Notes: generated by a model from the sequence alone, not told the origin. 64,000 nt of DNA from Leptolyngbya ohadii IS1 (GCF_002215035.1 NZ_NKFP01000006.1:3191080-3255079), one strand, 5' to 3'. Positions 9,168 to 17,633 are shown, counted from the first letter of the stretch. Numbers and translations are program-made.

Positions 9168-10664
9168 TTAACAATAAAGCTGAGAAGGTGGTATGGGGGA
9201 AACGGAGCGAATTTGATTAATGATGCGGGTGGTCGATCGATCGTCAACAAAAGGAAGAATGTAAACTTCACCGCCTAACTGTTCAACTAAGGAAGCCTCT
9301 GGCAACGTTTCGCGGGTATAGTCTCCGCCCTTCACAAAGATATCGGGGCGAATTAGCTCAATCAAATGATGGGGAGTCAGTTCGGAAAAGGGAATCACAT
9401 AGTTCACGGATTCCAAAGCTGCAAGAACGGTGAGGCGATCGTCCAGCGAATTCACAGGTCGTCCCATCCCTTTGAGTTGGCGTACACTTTCATCGCTGTT
9501 AACGCCGACAACCAGCACGTCGCCCAATGCCTTTGCCTGCTGTAAATAGGTGACATGACCGGGGTGGAGCAAATCAAAACAGCCGTTGGTAAATACAATT
9601 CGTTGTCCCGCAGTGCGATGGACTTCCAGACAGCGATCGATTTGCGATCGATCCAAGATTCGTTTGTTGGAGACGATCGGCTTTTCTGCCTGAGATTGCT
9701 GTCGTAGCTGATTCGCGGTACAAATACTCGTCCCGGGCTGCTGGGTCACAATCTGAGTTGCGGTGTGGGTTAACTGAGCAGCGATCGGCAGAGGCATTTC
9801 TGCTGCTAAACTCAATGCCAGCGTTGTAATAAACGTATCCCCTGCCCCAGAGGTTTGATTAGCAGGTACAGGCTGAGCCAAAATATGCAGCGGTGGCTGA
9901 TTCACCTGAAATAAAATTGCCCCTTCACTATCGAGCGTCGCGGCTACGATTTTTGCTCCCGTCAGTTTTAACAATCGATCGCCACAGGGCATGATTTGAC
10001 TCACGCGATCAATTTTTTGCCCGGACAAATCCAACAACCGGATCGTTTCTCCGTAATTTGGCTTCACTGCCGTAGGTTGGACTCGCTGATAATTAGCAAG
10101 CTGTTTAGAATCAACAACCAGAATCCGATTTTGCTGTGTCTGCAATTCCGCGATCGTCTCAATTACCTTCGGTGTGAGAATGCCATAACCATAGTCAGAA
10201 ATAATCACCGCATCGACTTGCGGAAAAACCTGCGTCAGGCGATCGATTAGCTGTGTTTCCAATTCTGCTGAAATTGCGGCTGTACTACCCTGATCGAACC
10301 GCAGCAAAAGCTGATCCTGTGCCACGACTCTTTGCTTAGCGAGCGTACCCCGGTCAGGTGAAGCAATTAAATAATCTGCCTCTACCGATCGCGCTCCAAG
10401 ACTGTTTACCAGACGATCGCCTTCTGCATCCTGCCCGATCACCGACAGCAGAATCGGACGTGCCCCCAATGCCGCCACATTTGCCGCCACATTTGCCGCG
10501 CCGCCCGGAAAATCCTGCCGCTGATCGATTGCCACCACGGGAACCGGAGCCTCCTGGCAGAGACGATTTGCCTCTCCAGACAAATAGGCATCCAGCATCA
10601 CATCCCCAACGACGAGAACGGTGAGGGATGACCAGCGATCGATCCAGGAAGATAGGTCGTTCAT
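9168..10664 (-). CDS. hldE: bifunctional heptose-7-phosphate kinase / heptose-1-phosphate adenylyltransferase
   Basis: A 498-residue HldE (RfaE). The N-terminal PfkB/ribokinase domain, about 1-325, has VVGDVMLDAYLSG, the FPGGAANVAANVAALGA substrate loop and the catalytic region TSGAGDTFITTLAL. The C-terminal nucleotidyltransferase, about 345-498, starts IVFTNGCFDLLHPGHVTYL, with the HxGH-type motif in HPGH. It phosphorylates heptose-7-phosphate at C1 and, after GmhB acts, adenylylates heptose-1-phosphate to ADP-heptose. Length and domain order match the fused enterobacterial enzyme. Its ATG overlaps the end of gmhB by four bases. Confidence 0.95.
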   Translation of the reverse strand: MNDLSSWIDRWSSLTVLVVGDVMLDAYLSGEANRLCQEAPVPVVAIDQRQDFPGGAANVAANVAALGARPILLSVIGQDAEGDRLVNSLGARSVEADYLIASPDRGTLAKQRVVAQDQLLLRFDQGSTAAISAELETQLIDRLTQVFPQVDAVIISDYGYGILTPKVIETIAELQTQQNRILVVDSKQLANYQRVQPTAVKPNYGETIRLLDLSGQKIDRVSQIMPCGDRLLKLTGAKIVAATLDSEGAILFQVNQPPLHILAQPVPANQTSGAGDTFITTLALSLAAEMPLPIAAQLTHTATQIVTQQPGTSICTANQLRQQSQAEKPIVSNKRILDRSQIDRCLEVHRTAGQRIVFTNGCFDLLHPGHVTYLQQAKALGDVLVVGVNSDESVRQLKGMGRPVNSLDDRLTVLAALESVNYVIPFSELTPHHLIELIRPDIFVKGGDYTRETLPEASLVEQLGGEVYILPFVDDRSTTRIINQIRSVSPIPPSQLYC

Positions 10665-11287
10665 CGGCAGGGCACAGTTAGAGAAGATGAATCAGAGAAA
10701 GGAAGAGAAATATCGGTATGGTCAACGGCGAGAATGACCCGTGCAGCCGTCTGTAAATCAGAAGCTAAATGATGCGGTAAACGCGCAGGAGATAGCTCCC
10801 ACTCCGTTTCGTTGCCGTTGTCCATCAAAATCGTGCGACAACCCGCCGATCGCCCCGCAGCCACATCATTCAAAATATCCCCAATAAACCAGGACTGCGA
10901 CAAATCAATCTGATGATCCGCTGCTGCCCGAAGAATTAATCCGGGTTCCGGTTTTCGACAGAAGCAGTTCATCGCATATGGGGCGATCGTCCCTTGTGGA
11001 TGGTGCGGACAGTAGTAAAATCCTGCCAGCGGAATCCCAAATCGAGCCAGCTCTTGAGTTAAATGCTGTTCTACGATTGCCAGAGCCTTTTCCTCAAAAT
11101 AGCCCCTTGCTACGCCCGACTGATTCGTGATTACAAACAGTTTGTATCCTGCTATGTGAAGTTGATGTAGTGCTTCGATCGCCCCATCACTCCAGCGAAT
11201 CAGATTTGGATCGACGTTATAGGGAACGTCCTTAATCAGCGTCCCATCCTTGTCGAGGAAAACAGCTTTGGCAGATGGATTTTGCAT
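10661..11287 (-). CDS. gmhB: D-glycero-D-manno-heptose-1,7-bisphosphate 7-phosphatase
   Basis: A 208-residue HAD phosphatase. The catalytic loop is FLDKDGTLIKD near residue 10, followed by VITNQSGVARG, CRKPEPG and WFIGDILNDVAAG. The zinc-binding cysteine/histidine pairs of GmhB are present (YYCPHHP and NCFCRKP). It removes the C7 phosphate of heptose-1,7-bisphosphate between the two HldE reactions. HisB-type histidinol phosphatases are related, but the zinc loop and the adjacency to hldE decide the call. It has a short C-terminal extension beyond the usual about 190 residues. Confidence 0.93.
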   Translation of the reverse strand: MQNPSAKAVFLDKDGTLIKDVPYNVDPNLIRWSDGAIEALHQLHIAGYKLFVITNQSGVARGYFEEKALAIVEQHLTQELARFGIPLAGFYYCPHHPQGTIAPYAMNCFCRKPEPGLILRAAADHQIDLSQSWFIGDILNDVAAGRSAGCRTILMDNGNETEWELSPARLPHHLASDLQTAARVILAVDHTDISLPFSDSSSLTVPCR

Positions 11288-11357
11288 TTGCGAGTTAGGT
11301 TTTGATGGGATCAGGTGGGTTGATTTCAGGCGATCGGTTGGGTGTGGGAGAGGTTTG

Positions 11358-11414
11358 TGCCCCCTAAATCCCCCACTATTATTTGCCGCTCCTCAAGAGC
11401 GAGGGGGGACTTTG
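11358..11414. repeat. dispersed palindromic repeat, long form
   Basis: A C-run/G-run element (GCCCCCTAAATCCCCC, then TTGCCGCTCCT-AGAGCG, then AGGGGGGACTTTG). It shares the GAGCGGCAA/TTGCCGCTC core with copies at 52043-52111 and 35261-35417, and the CCCCTAAATCCCC arm with 56478-56513. Confidence 0.75.
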
Positions 11415-11457
11415 CAACGTTTAACTTTCTTGTAACTGATTAAGCCCCTCTCTTGGT

Positions 11458-11504
11458 TTGGTTCCCCCTTCTTAAAGGGGGCTAGGGGGGATCTTCAGGG
11501 TTTC
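11458..11504. repeat. dispersed palindromic repeat, short form
   Basis: Reads GGTTCCCCCTTCTTAAAG followed by GGGGCTAGGGGGGATCTTCAG. It is close to the copy at 58962-59008 (TTCCCCCCTTTATAAGGG, then GGCTAGGGGGATCT). It can fold as a hairpin through the C5/G5 runs. Confidence 0.75.
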
Positions 11505-11529
11505 CAAACACCCACCCCTTACCACTAAT

Positions 11530-12255
11530 TTAGGGCCACGACGACTCCCGCATTGGGATCACCGTCACCTCCGGAATTACCGTCTCTCCAGGCTGAAGCA
11601 GCACATAGCGAATCGTATCTGCCACATTGCGCGGATCTTGCAGCACATTCGGATCGAGATCCGGGAATCGATCGAGTAGGAAAGGCGTTCTCATTCCACC
11701 TGCCACGATCGCCGTCACCTTCACCCCATGCGGACGACCTTCAACGTGCAGCGAATGGCTCAATCCCATCAAGCCCCACTTACTCGCATGATAGGCAGAA
11801 GCATTTGCCCAAGCGCGTTTTGCTGCCGTCGAAGCCACATTCACAATATGCCCGCTGCCCTGCTGCTTCATCAGCGGAAAAACCTGTCTCGACAGAATAA
11901 ACGGCGCACGTAGATTCACGTTCAGAATTCGATCCCAATCATCGATCCCCATTTCCTCCACGGAAACCGTCAAATCCGTTCCCGCATTGTTCACCAAAAC
12001 ATCAATTTTTCCGTGCTGATCGACGATCTTCTGGATTCCGTCCTGGATTTGCTGCTCATCCGTAATATCCAGCGCCAGCGCATAAGCCTCCAATCCCCGA
12101 TCGCGTAACTGTTGCGTTAACGGCTCCGCCAACTCCATCCGGATATCCGCCGCCACGACGATCGCCCCGGCTTCCGCCAGACTTTCAACGATCGCAGCCC
12201 CTAATCCACGTCCGCCGCCTGTTACCAGCACAACTTTTCCAGTCAACGTTTCCAT
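11530..12255 (-). CDS. short-chain dehydrogenase/reductase
   Basis: A 241-residue classical SDR. The start at 12255 (METLTGKVVLVTGG) is preceded by AGGAG at eight bases; an earlier GTG overlaps that site and is less likely. It has the cofactor loop TGGGRGLGAAI, NNAGTD, the catalytic Ser (NVASTAA) and YHASK for Tyr and Lys. It reduces or oxidises an alcohol or carbonyl with NAD(P); substrate unknown. It is not HldD, which is an extended SDR epimerase of different length and motifs. Its place between the GT4-GmhA gene and gmhB suggests a job in sugar modification, by inference only. Confidence 0.85.
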   Translation of the reverse strand: METLTGKVVLVTGGGRGLGAAIVESLAEAGAIVVAADIRMELAEPLTQQLRDRGLEAYALALDITDEQQIQDGIQKIVDQHGKIDVLVNNAGTDLTVSVEEMGIDDWDRILNVNLRAPFILSRQVFPLMKQQGSGHIVNVASTAAKRAWANASAYHASKWGLMGLSHSLHVEGRPHGVKVTAIVAGGMRTPFLLDRFPDLDPNVLQDPRNVADTIRYVLLQPGETVIPEVTVIPMRESSWP

Positions 12256-12342
12256 TCTGTTCACTCCTAAATTCGTCTCTGTTTGTCTCGGTCAGAACGC
12301 AAGCAAGATGCTCACCTTACTTTCAACTCAAATCATCTCTCT

Positions 12343-12365
12343 CCGTTCTCCGTTCTCCGTTCTCC
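12343..12365. repeat. short tandem repeat CCGTTCT
   Basis: Three and a bit copies of CCGTTCT in the gap between the SDR and the GT4-GmhA gene. It is a cyanobacterial short tandem repeat. Confidence 0.7.
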
Positions 12366-12395
12366 CTGCGCCCCCACTGCCCACTCCCCCGCTTA

Positions 12396-12436
12396 CCCAT
12401 CCACTCATCCACCCATCCACTCATCCACCCATCTAC
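12396..12436. repeat. 8-base tandem repeat at the stop codon of the GT4-GmhA gene
   Basis: About five units of an 8-mer, alternating CATCCACC and CATCCACT. Read on the coding (minus) strand, the array starts within the TAG stop of the GT4-GmhA gene and continues as ATGGGTGGATGAGTGG. The same unit follows the stop of the DRE-TIM gene at 58753. Confidence 0.85.
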
Positions 12437-14385
12437 CTCCCCACCCCGCCTGCCTTCAACTCCAATCCCTCCATACCCATTGCCATCTCATACTGCGGCG
12501 TTTCCCACTGTGCCAGGCGAGTCGATTCATTCGGTGCGGCAGCAAGCAACTGTTCCTCGATCAGTTCGCAGAGCAAGTGCATCACCATTAACTGAACTTC
12601 CTGAATTCGCTGAGTTTCGATCGCCGGAACCACGATCGCAATATCGGCAAGCGTTTTCAGTTCGCCACCGTCGCCGCCCAGTAACGCAATGGTTGTCAGG
12701 TTTGCCCGTCGCGCCGATTCAAATGCGGCAATCACATTTTTCGATCGTCCGCTGGTGCTAATGCCAATCAGCAGATCGTGGGGCTGGGCAAAGGTTTCGA
12801 CCTGGCGGGCAAAGATATTGTCGTAGCTGACATCGTTCGCCCATGCGGTGACAAATGCCGTGTCTGCGGTGAGTGCCATTGCCGGAAGTCCTGCCCGATG
12901 GGGACAGCAAAACCGTCCGACGAGTTCGGCTGCAAGATGTTGCGCGTCTGCTGCACTGCCGCCATTGCCGCAAACTAACAGCTTGCCACCCCGCAGGAAA
13001 CAGTTGCTCATTGCCTGCGATGCTGCCTGAATTCCGGGACGCAGGAGCCTTTGCGATCGCTGGACTGCCTTGATCACCGTCTCGAAGCCGCGATCGAGAA
13101 TTTCCATCTGGCTTGCCTCGATGCCTGCCACAGTCGTCACACCGCTCAGCACTTCCTCATAAAGGGCGGCAACCGCACTGGTCACTTTTTGCCAGGTAAA
13201 ATGCTCCTGACTGCGGCGAATTGCCTGCCGTCCAAACAGGTTGCGAAGCTGAGGATTGCCCAATAGATGCTGAAGGCGATCGGCGAGTGCCTCCGGCTCG
13301 TTGGCAGGAACCAGATAGCCCGTCTCGCCATCCTTCACGGTGAATTTAATGCCGCCCACATTTGCGCCGATTACGGGTGTTCCGCAAGCCATTGATTCGA
13401 TCGGGGTAATGCCAAACGGCTCGTACCAGGGAGTTGTCACAAAGACATCGGCGGCGCTGTAGTAATACTTCAGCACATCCCGTCCCCGTCTACCGACAAA
13501 GGAAATTCGCGTCGCAACGCCCAACTCCTGCGCGATCGTATTTAGTCGCCCAATTTCGGGGGTTAACTGCGGATCAGCCGTTTCCGATTCGCCGCCCACA
13601 ATAATCAGTCGTGCTGAGAGAGGTTGATCCTTTTGGGATTGTGCCTTCTGTAAGTGAGCAAACGCCCGAATTACATTGTCCACCCCCTTGCGCGGAACCA
13701 TTCGCCCTAGCTGCAAAATTAGCATCTCATCCGGCGGCAATCCCAGCGTCAAACGGGCACGGGTTTTATCGATCGCCCAAAACTCCAGCGGGTCAAAGCC
13801 ACAGGGCACAATGCTGATGCGGCTGGGATGGGCGTGATACAGATTGACCAAATCTTCCCGATCCTGCGGACATTCAGCAATAATGTGATCCGCCTCCTGC
13901 ACAACCCGATCTTCTACGGCAAAGCGATCGTCTGGAAACTGATCCGCATCGCCCTGATACAGTCGGCGCACCCGCCCCAGTGCATGAAACGTCACCACAA
14001 ACGGAATGCCCAGCACCCGCTTCATATCCGCCGCCACGAGAGCAGACATCCAGAAATTGGCGTGAACCAGATCGTAGGACGTATTGCAGCGACACCAATC
14101 CACCATAAAGGCAGTGAACTCGCCCATGTAGGGCAGCAGCTTTTCCTTCGGCATTGCCACCGCCGGACCTGCGGGAACGTGAATCACGCGCACCCCATGC
14201 TGCCAGTCCACCATCTCCGGCAAATGATCCGCATCGCGCCGGGTAAACACATCGACCTGATAGCCGATCGCCGCCAGATGCTTTGCCAACTGTCCCACGT
14301 ACACATTTTGTCCACCGCTATCGACACCGCCAAAAATGCCAAGCGGCGTTGCGTGTTCGCTGATGAGTGCAATTCGTTTGGTCAT
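12433..14385 (-). CDS. GT4 glycosyltransferase fused to phosphoheptose isomerase (GmhA-type SIS) domain
   Basis: A 650-residue fusion. Residues 1 to about 415 are a GT4 enzyme of the sucrose-phosphate/MshA-like type: HATPLGIFGGVDSGGQNVYV at the N-terminus, a LGRMVPRKGVDNVI loop, and the donor site EPFGITPIESMACGTPVIG. Residues about 435-640 are a SIS-domain isomerase with LVCGNGGSAADAQHLAAELV, then GISTSGRSKNVIAAF and IQEVQLMVMHLLCELIEE, the pattern of GmhA (sedoheptulose-7-phosphate isomerase). The GmhA half would supply D-glycero-D-manno-heptose-7-phosphate for HldE and GmhB, encoded downstream. GmhA is normally a stand-alone protein of about 190 residues, so the fusion is unusual. Confidence 0.9.
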   Translation of the reverse strand: MTKRIALISEHATPLGIFGGVDSGGQNVYVGQLAKHLAAIGYQVDVFTRRDADHLPEMVDWQHGVRVIHVPAGPAVAMPKEKLLPYMGEFTAFMVDWCRCNTSYDLVHANFWMSALVAADMKRVLGIPFVVTFHALGRVRRLYQGDADQFPDDRFAVEDRVVQEADHIIAECPQDREDLVNLYHAHPSRISIVPCGFDPLEFWAIDKTRARLTLGLPPDEMLILQLGRMVPRKGVDNVIRAFAHLQKAQSQKDQPLSARLIIVGGESETADPQLTPEIGRLNTIAQELGVATRISFVGRRGRDVLKYYYSAADVFVTTPWYEPFGITPIESMACGTPVIGANVGGIKFTVKDGETGYLVPANEPEALADRLQHLLGNPQLRNLFGRQAIRRSQEHFTWQKVTSAVAALYEEVLSGVTTVAGIEASQMEILDRGFETVIKAVQRSQRLLRPGIQAASQAMSNCFLRGGKLLVCGNGGSAADAQHLAAELVGRFCCPHRAGLPAMALTADTAFVTAWANDVSYDNIFARQVETFAQPHDLLIGISTSGRSKNVIAAFESARRANLTTIALLGGDGGELKTLADIAIVVPAIETQRIQEVQLMVMHLLCELIEEQLLAAAPNESTRLAQWETPQYEMAMGMEGLELKAGGVGR

Positions 14386-14480
14386 AAAAGTTTCAGGAGA
14401 ATAGGGTGAAGATTGTGAAACAGTTTCCTGCGCGTTGCCCCTTGCGTTGTCTCGTTCTATAAACTCTAGATTTGCGAAAT

Positions 14481-15530
14481 CTAGCTTTGTGAAACGGTAA
14501 TTCTGTCTGGCTCGGTTCCTCCCAGAATTGGGGGGCGGTTTGGCTCAGTTTCCTCTGGAAGTGAGGCACTAGGAGAACAGCTTGCTTTCAAATCCATCGC
14601 CTGTTCAAACGCTGCATTCCAATCGCGTACAAATCGATCGATTCCAAACCGCAATCGCGCCTGTTCCTTTGCTCCCTTGCTGAGTCGATGAGCTTCTTCG
14701 GGATGTTCGAGAAGCATTTGCATTCGATCGATCAAGGCATCTACGTTCGTATCAACAAATCCGGATACATTGTTTTCTATAACCGTCGCCAATTCTGTCG
14801 TTGCTAATCCGACGATCGGCATTCCCAGCATCATCGCTTCGCAAACTGCCAGACCTAAACTCGTGTAGCGCACCGGATGGAAATAAAACCGATAGCGGGC
14901 TTCAAAGGCAGGTAATTGAAGATGGGTGACTTCGCCAATGCCGCCCAATGACTCCGCATCCATACCCACTAAATCCAGCGGGATCGATCGCCTCACCTGC
15001 TCAAAAACATCTGCGCCGAGCCGTCTGCCGCGCTTCCGCAGCCCATTGGCAACGACGATACCGCGCGGTAATTCTCCCGTGTAGGGAACATCATCAGGAA
15101 CGACAACGCCATGTTCCACAACGCAGGTAGGCGTGCGGTTGTTCTGCCACATCAGCCGATTGAAATGGGTAACATGAACCAGCAGCGTTTCCGGATCGTC
15201 TACCCAATGCTCTGTGTCCGTGGGCTGTTCGCGGGGCGGATCGTGTTCCAGATACAAACGGGGCAATTCCCGCTGCGCTTCCGAAAGAATGTCGTACTGA
15301 TCTTCCACATAGTTGCGGCGCGACTGAAACAAAATGCAGTCAAACTGCTGATGCTTTACTTCCTCTGCGGGAATGTCATGCACATTTTCACCCCAGGGAA
15401 ATCCCCCAAGCCTTCCGCCGTATCCCTCCGGCTTATCCGGTTTGACGGGCAGGTAGAAATCGTGGGGAGCCTGGGTGAGATAGTAGAGGTAACTACCGTG
15501 AATGTGCCAGGTAAGAATTTTCAGACGCAT
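14481..15530 (-). CDS. glycosyltransferase, GT4-like
   Basis: A 349-residue GT-B protein. The N-terminus MRLKILTWHIHGSYLYYL and the region ILFQSRRNYVEDQYD belong to a glycosyltransferase group with a spore-coat-polysaccharide-like N-domain. The C-terminal half has VNVDALIDRMQMLLEHPEEA after the donor region FHPVRYTSLGLAVCEAMMLG, with the expected glutamate. The last 20 or so codons (PNRPPILGGTEPD) are encoded by a dispersed palindromic repeat, so the native C-terminus may have ended earlier. It lies between the half-GT9 and the GT4-GmhA gene. Confidence 0.8.
   Translation of the reverse strand: MRLKILTWHIHGSYLYYLTQAPHDFYLPVKPDKPEGYGGRLGGFPWGENVHDIPAEEVKHQQFDCILFQSRRNYVEDQYDILSEAQRELPRLYLEHDPPREQPTDTEHWVDDPETLLVHVTHFNRLMWQNNRTPTCVVEHGVVVPDDVPYTGELPRGIVVANGLRKRGRRLGADVFEQVRRSIPLDLVGMDAESLGGIGEVTHLQLPAFEARYRFYFHPVRYTSLGLAVCEAMMLGMPIVGLATTELATVIENNVSGFVDTNVDALIDRMQMLLEHPEEAHRLSKGAKEQARLRFGIDRFVRDWNAAFEQAMDLKASCSPSASLPEETEPNRPPILGGTEPDRITVSQS
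14508..14549 (-). repeat. dispersed palindromic repeat inside the 3' end of a glycosyltransferase gene
   Basis: GGCTCGGTTCCTCCCAGAAT followed by TGGGGGGCGGTTTGGCTCAG. It matches the reverse complement of the intergenic copy at 62954-63004 (GGCTCGGTTCTCCCAAAAAT, then TGGGGGGC). In the gene it encodes EPNRPPILGGTEPD without breaking the frame. Confidence 0.75.
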
Positions 15531-15583
15531 TGTGAATTAGATCGTGAATTAAATAATGAAAAATAACGAGATAAATTGCTCAA

Positions 15584-16135
15584 TCACGTTCCTGCGAAAT
15601 TGAGAGGCTGAATCGTGTGAGGTGGAAGGTCAGATGCAGGGTTAGCTTCCTCAACCAGCAAGCCGATCGATCGCAGCAGATGCAGTTGAGATTCCAGAAC
15701 ATCCACGGGATCAACGGGCGGTTTAACGCAGTGAGACAGAACCCCGCCGCCAAATTCACAGGACTGTCCGACCCGAATGGAAATTCCTGATAAATAGCAG
15801 CAGTAAGCGATCAGATAGGGCGATTGTCCCGGCAAGGTGAACACTATGGCAGCATCAAACGATCGTCCTTTGAGAACTTCAATTAAACGATTTGCCTGAT
15901 CTGCCGGATTAGAAAAAGGGAAAGGAAGAGAGAGCAAATCTAGAGTGGAAAACGGTTCGTCAGGCGATCGGTCTGACCATTCTTGAAGGAATGTCTGGGA
16001 GAATTCACCCAGCATAGTAATATCCACCTGCGGCAAACGACTCTGAATTAGGGGGAGAATCCGATTCAGAACGCCGTCCTGCTCCAGAAGGCTGACCAGA
16101 AGCAGTCGTTTGACCTGATGCCAGTCAGGATGCAT
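15584..16135 (-). CDS. half-length GT9-like protein (N-terminal domain only)
   Basis: A 183-residue protein. The ATG at 16135 has AGGAGG seven bases upstream, inside the end of the preceding GT9 gene, and the two genes overlap by 11 bases. It resembles the acceptor-binding N-terminal half of a heptosyltransferase (LLLVSLLEQDGVLNRILPLI, then GRSFDAAIVFTLPGQSPYLI and SGISIRVGQSCEFGG). It stops where the donor-binding half would begin, and the GD of the usual GxGD loop is altered. The missing half is not found downstream. Possibly a non-catalytic partner or a truncated gene kept in frame. Confidence 0.7.
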   Translation of the reverse strand: MHPDWHQVKRLLLVSLLEQDGVLNRILPLIQSRLPQVDITMLGEFSQTFLQEWSDRSPDEPFSTLDLLSLPFPFSNPADQANRLIEVLKGRSFDAAIVFTLPGQSPYLIAYCCYLSGISIRVGQSCEFGGGVLSHCVKPPVDPVDVLESQLHLLRSIGLLVEEANPASDLPPHTIQPLNFAGT

Positions 16136-17183
16136 AGGACACCTCCTGATGCAGCAAATGAAGTGCCTCCCGTAACACCTGCATTGGCGTTGCTGCCGGA
16201 TAAAGATGAGCATTTTCAATCGACGGCATTGCCACAATCCGATGACGATCGCGATCGAGCGGTGCCCAGCGGTGCGGTTCCGACTGCGAGAAAATTACCA
16301 CGCTTTTCACCCGGACGGCTGCCCCCAGATGGGAAACTCCTGTATCGTTGCAAATCAGTAAACTTGCCTCCTGTAAGAGCAGTGCCAGTGCCCCTAAACT
16401 CGTTTGCCCCGCCAGATCGATCGCCGGATGTTGCATTAGCTGCGATATTTTTTGCGTCAGGTCTTTCTCGCCCGCAGTCCCCGTCAGCACCACTCGATAA
16501 TCCTGGGCGGCAAGCGCATCGGCAACGACGGCAAAATGCTCACAAGCCCAGCGCCGATCGGCGGTACTGGCTCCCGGATGAATACAGACAAAGGATGACT
16601 GAAGCTCATAGGCTTGCAGGATTGCCTCGGCTTCACTGCGATCGCGGGAACTGACGGGAAATTCCAGGGAATCATCCTGCGCGGGAATGCCTAAAAACTC
16701 TAGCAGCTGAAGATGGCGATGTACTTCCGGTAACTGTTCCGGGTAGGGTAGAAACCTGTTGACATCGGGACAGACCTGCTCCCCAGGGAAGAAGCCTGCC
16801 GTGTGTTTTGCGCCAAGCAGCCGCGTAAAGCCATTCATTGTAGAGCCATTGCCGTGCATTTGCAGCGCCAGATCGAGCGGAGCCTGCTGTATTTGCTGGA
16901 GAAAGGCGATCGTTCTTTGCGGTGAAAGCGGCACTTCGGGAATGCTGGGGTATCCGGGAAACTCCAGCCAGTGGTCAAGATAATCATGAAACCGCTGCAC
17001 AAACGACTTTGCCCAGGGCAAGCCAACCAGGGTGATCTCTGCCGTCGGAAACGCCAATCGAAGGGCACGAAAGGCAGGAACACTGCACAGTAAATCGCCT
17101 AATCCGGGCAGCGCACGGACGATCGCAATTCTCTGTGGGGCAGGATCATCAAATTGAAGATGTCCACGGGTGAAAGTCTCCAT
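16125..17183 (-). CDS. heptosyltransferase (GT9)
   Basis: A 352-residue family 9 enzyme, first gene of the island in transcription order. The N-terminal loop is LPGLGDLLCSVPAFRALRLA; the middle has CIHPGASTADRRWACEHFA; the donor site is ICNDTGVSHLGAAVRVKSVV. Unlike the other GT9s here it lacks the C-terminal cysteine cluster. It probably uses ADP-heptose or a related nucleotide sugar. About 800 bases of non-coding DNA with repeats lie upstream and must contain the island promoter. Confidence 0.87.
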   Translation of the reverse strand: METFTRGHLQFDDPAPQRIAIVRALPGLGDLLCSVPAFRALRLAFPTAEITLVGLPWAKSFVQRFHDYLDHWLEFPGYPSIPEVPLSPQRTIAFLQQIQQAPLDLALQMHGNGSTMNGFTRLLGAKHTAGFFPGEQVCPDVNRFLPYPEQLPEVHRHLQLLEFLGIPAQDDSLEFPVSSRDRSEAEAILQAYELQSSFVCIHPGASTADRRWACEHFAVVADALAAQDYRVVLTGTAGEKDLTQKISQLMQHPAIDLAGQTSLGALALLLQEASLLICNDTGVSHLGAAVRVKSVVIFSQSEPHRWAPLDRDRHRIVAMPSIENAHLYPAATPMQVLREALHLLHQEVSYAS

Positions 17184-17266
17184 TGCCAGTCAAAAAAAGA
17201 TAAGTGGAGGAATTGCCGTTCATTCTGTACAGTATCGGCGAACGATCGGCTTTCAAAGTGACAAAA

Positions 17267-17338
17267 CGTTCAGGAGCAGGACATCCAGGAGCAGGGCGTT
17301 CAAAATCAGGGTAGTCAGAATCAGGACGGTCAGGATTA
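17267..17338. repeat. degenerate direct repeat (GTTCAGGAGCAGG-like)
   Basis: Five or six imperfect 12-15 base units: GTTCAGGAGCAGGACAT, CCAGGAGCAGG, GTTCAAAATCAGG, AGTCAGAATCAGG, ACGGTCAGG. They sit about 90-150 bases upstream of the first gene of the glycosyltransferase island. Confidence 0.6.
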
Positions 17339-17571
17339 GCCTTTCGCGACCTGGCTCAAATGGATTCGTTTGCTGCTTCGATTTGCTTGATCAAGTCGAT
17401 ATCAAATTAACATAAATCTACTCTTAAATCGATCGCTTTTATACCATTCTGGTCAATCTGAATTAGAAAGCCTTATTGATTAATTTACTAATCCAGGCGG
17501 GTGCCAGCGGCTTTAACAATACCCGATAAAGAATAGGTTTATAGTAGTCATTCGGAATTCTGGAAAGCATC

Positions 17572-17583
17572 AGGCAATTGCCT
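17572..17583. promoter_or_regulatory. palindrome AGGCAATTGCCT, possible operator
   Basis: A perfect 12-base palindrome. Its core AGGCAATTGC recurs at 17615-17624. It is only a candidate operator; no regulator is known for it. Confidence 0.3.
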
Positions 17584-17633
17584 AAAGAACACCCGCACTT
17601 TTCCGCTATAAATTAGGCAATTGCACAACTGAA

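Larger units (their letters stand above)
11288..11529. other. intergenic gap inside the island carrying two palindromic repeats
   Basis: The 242 bases between the SDR and gmhB interrupt an otherwise tightly packed operon. They are largely filled by two dispersed G/C-run repeats, listed separately. A separate promoter for gmhB-hldE could lie here, but no clear one was seen. Confidence 0.5.

Noticed and set aside
11530-12255. SDR in the heptose island as HldD
   Set aside because: HldD is an extended SDR of about 310-330 residues with a different cofactor loop; this is a classical 241-residue SDR.
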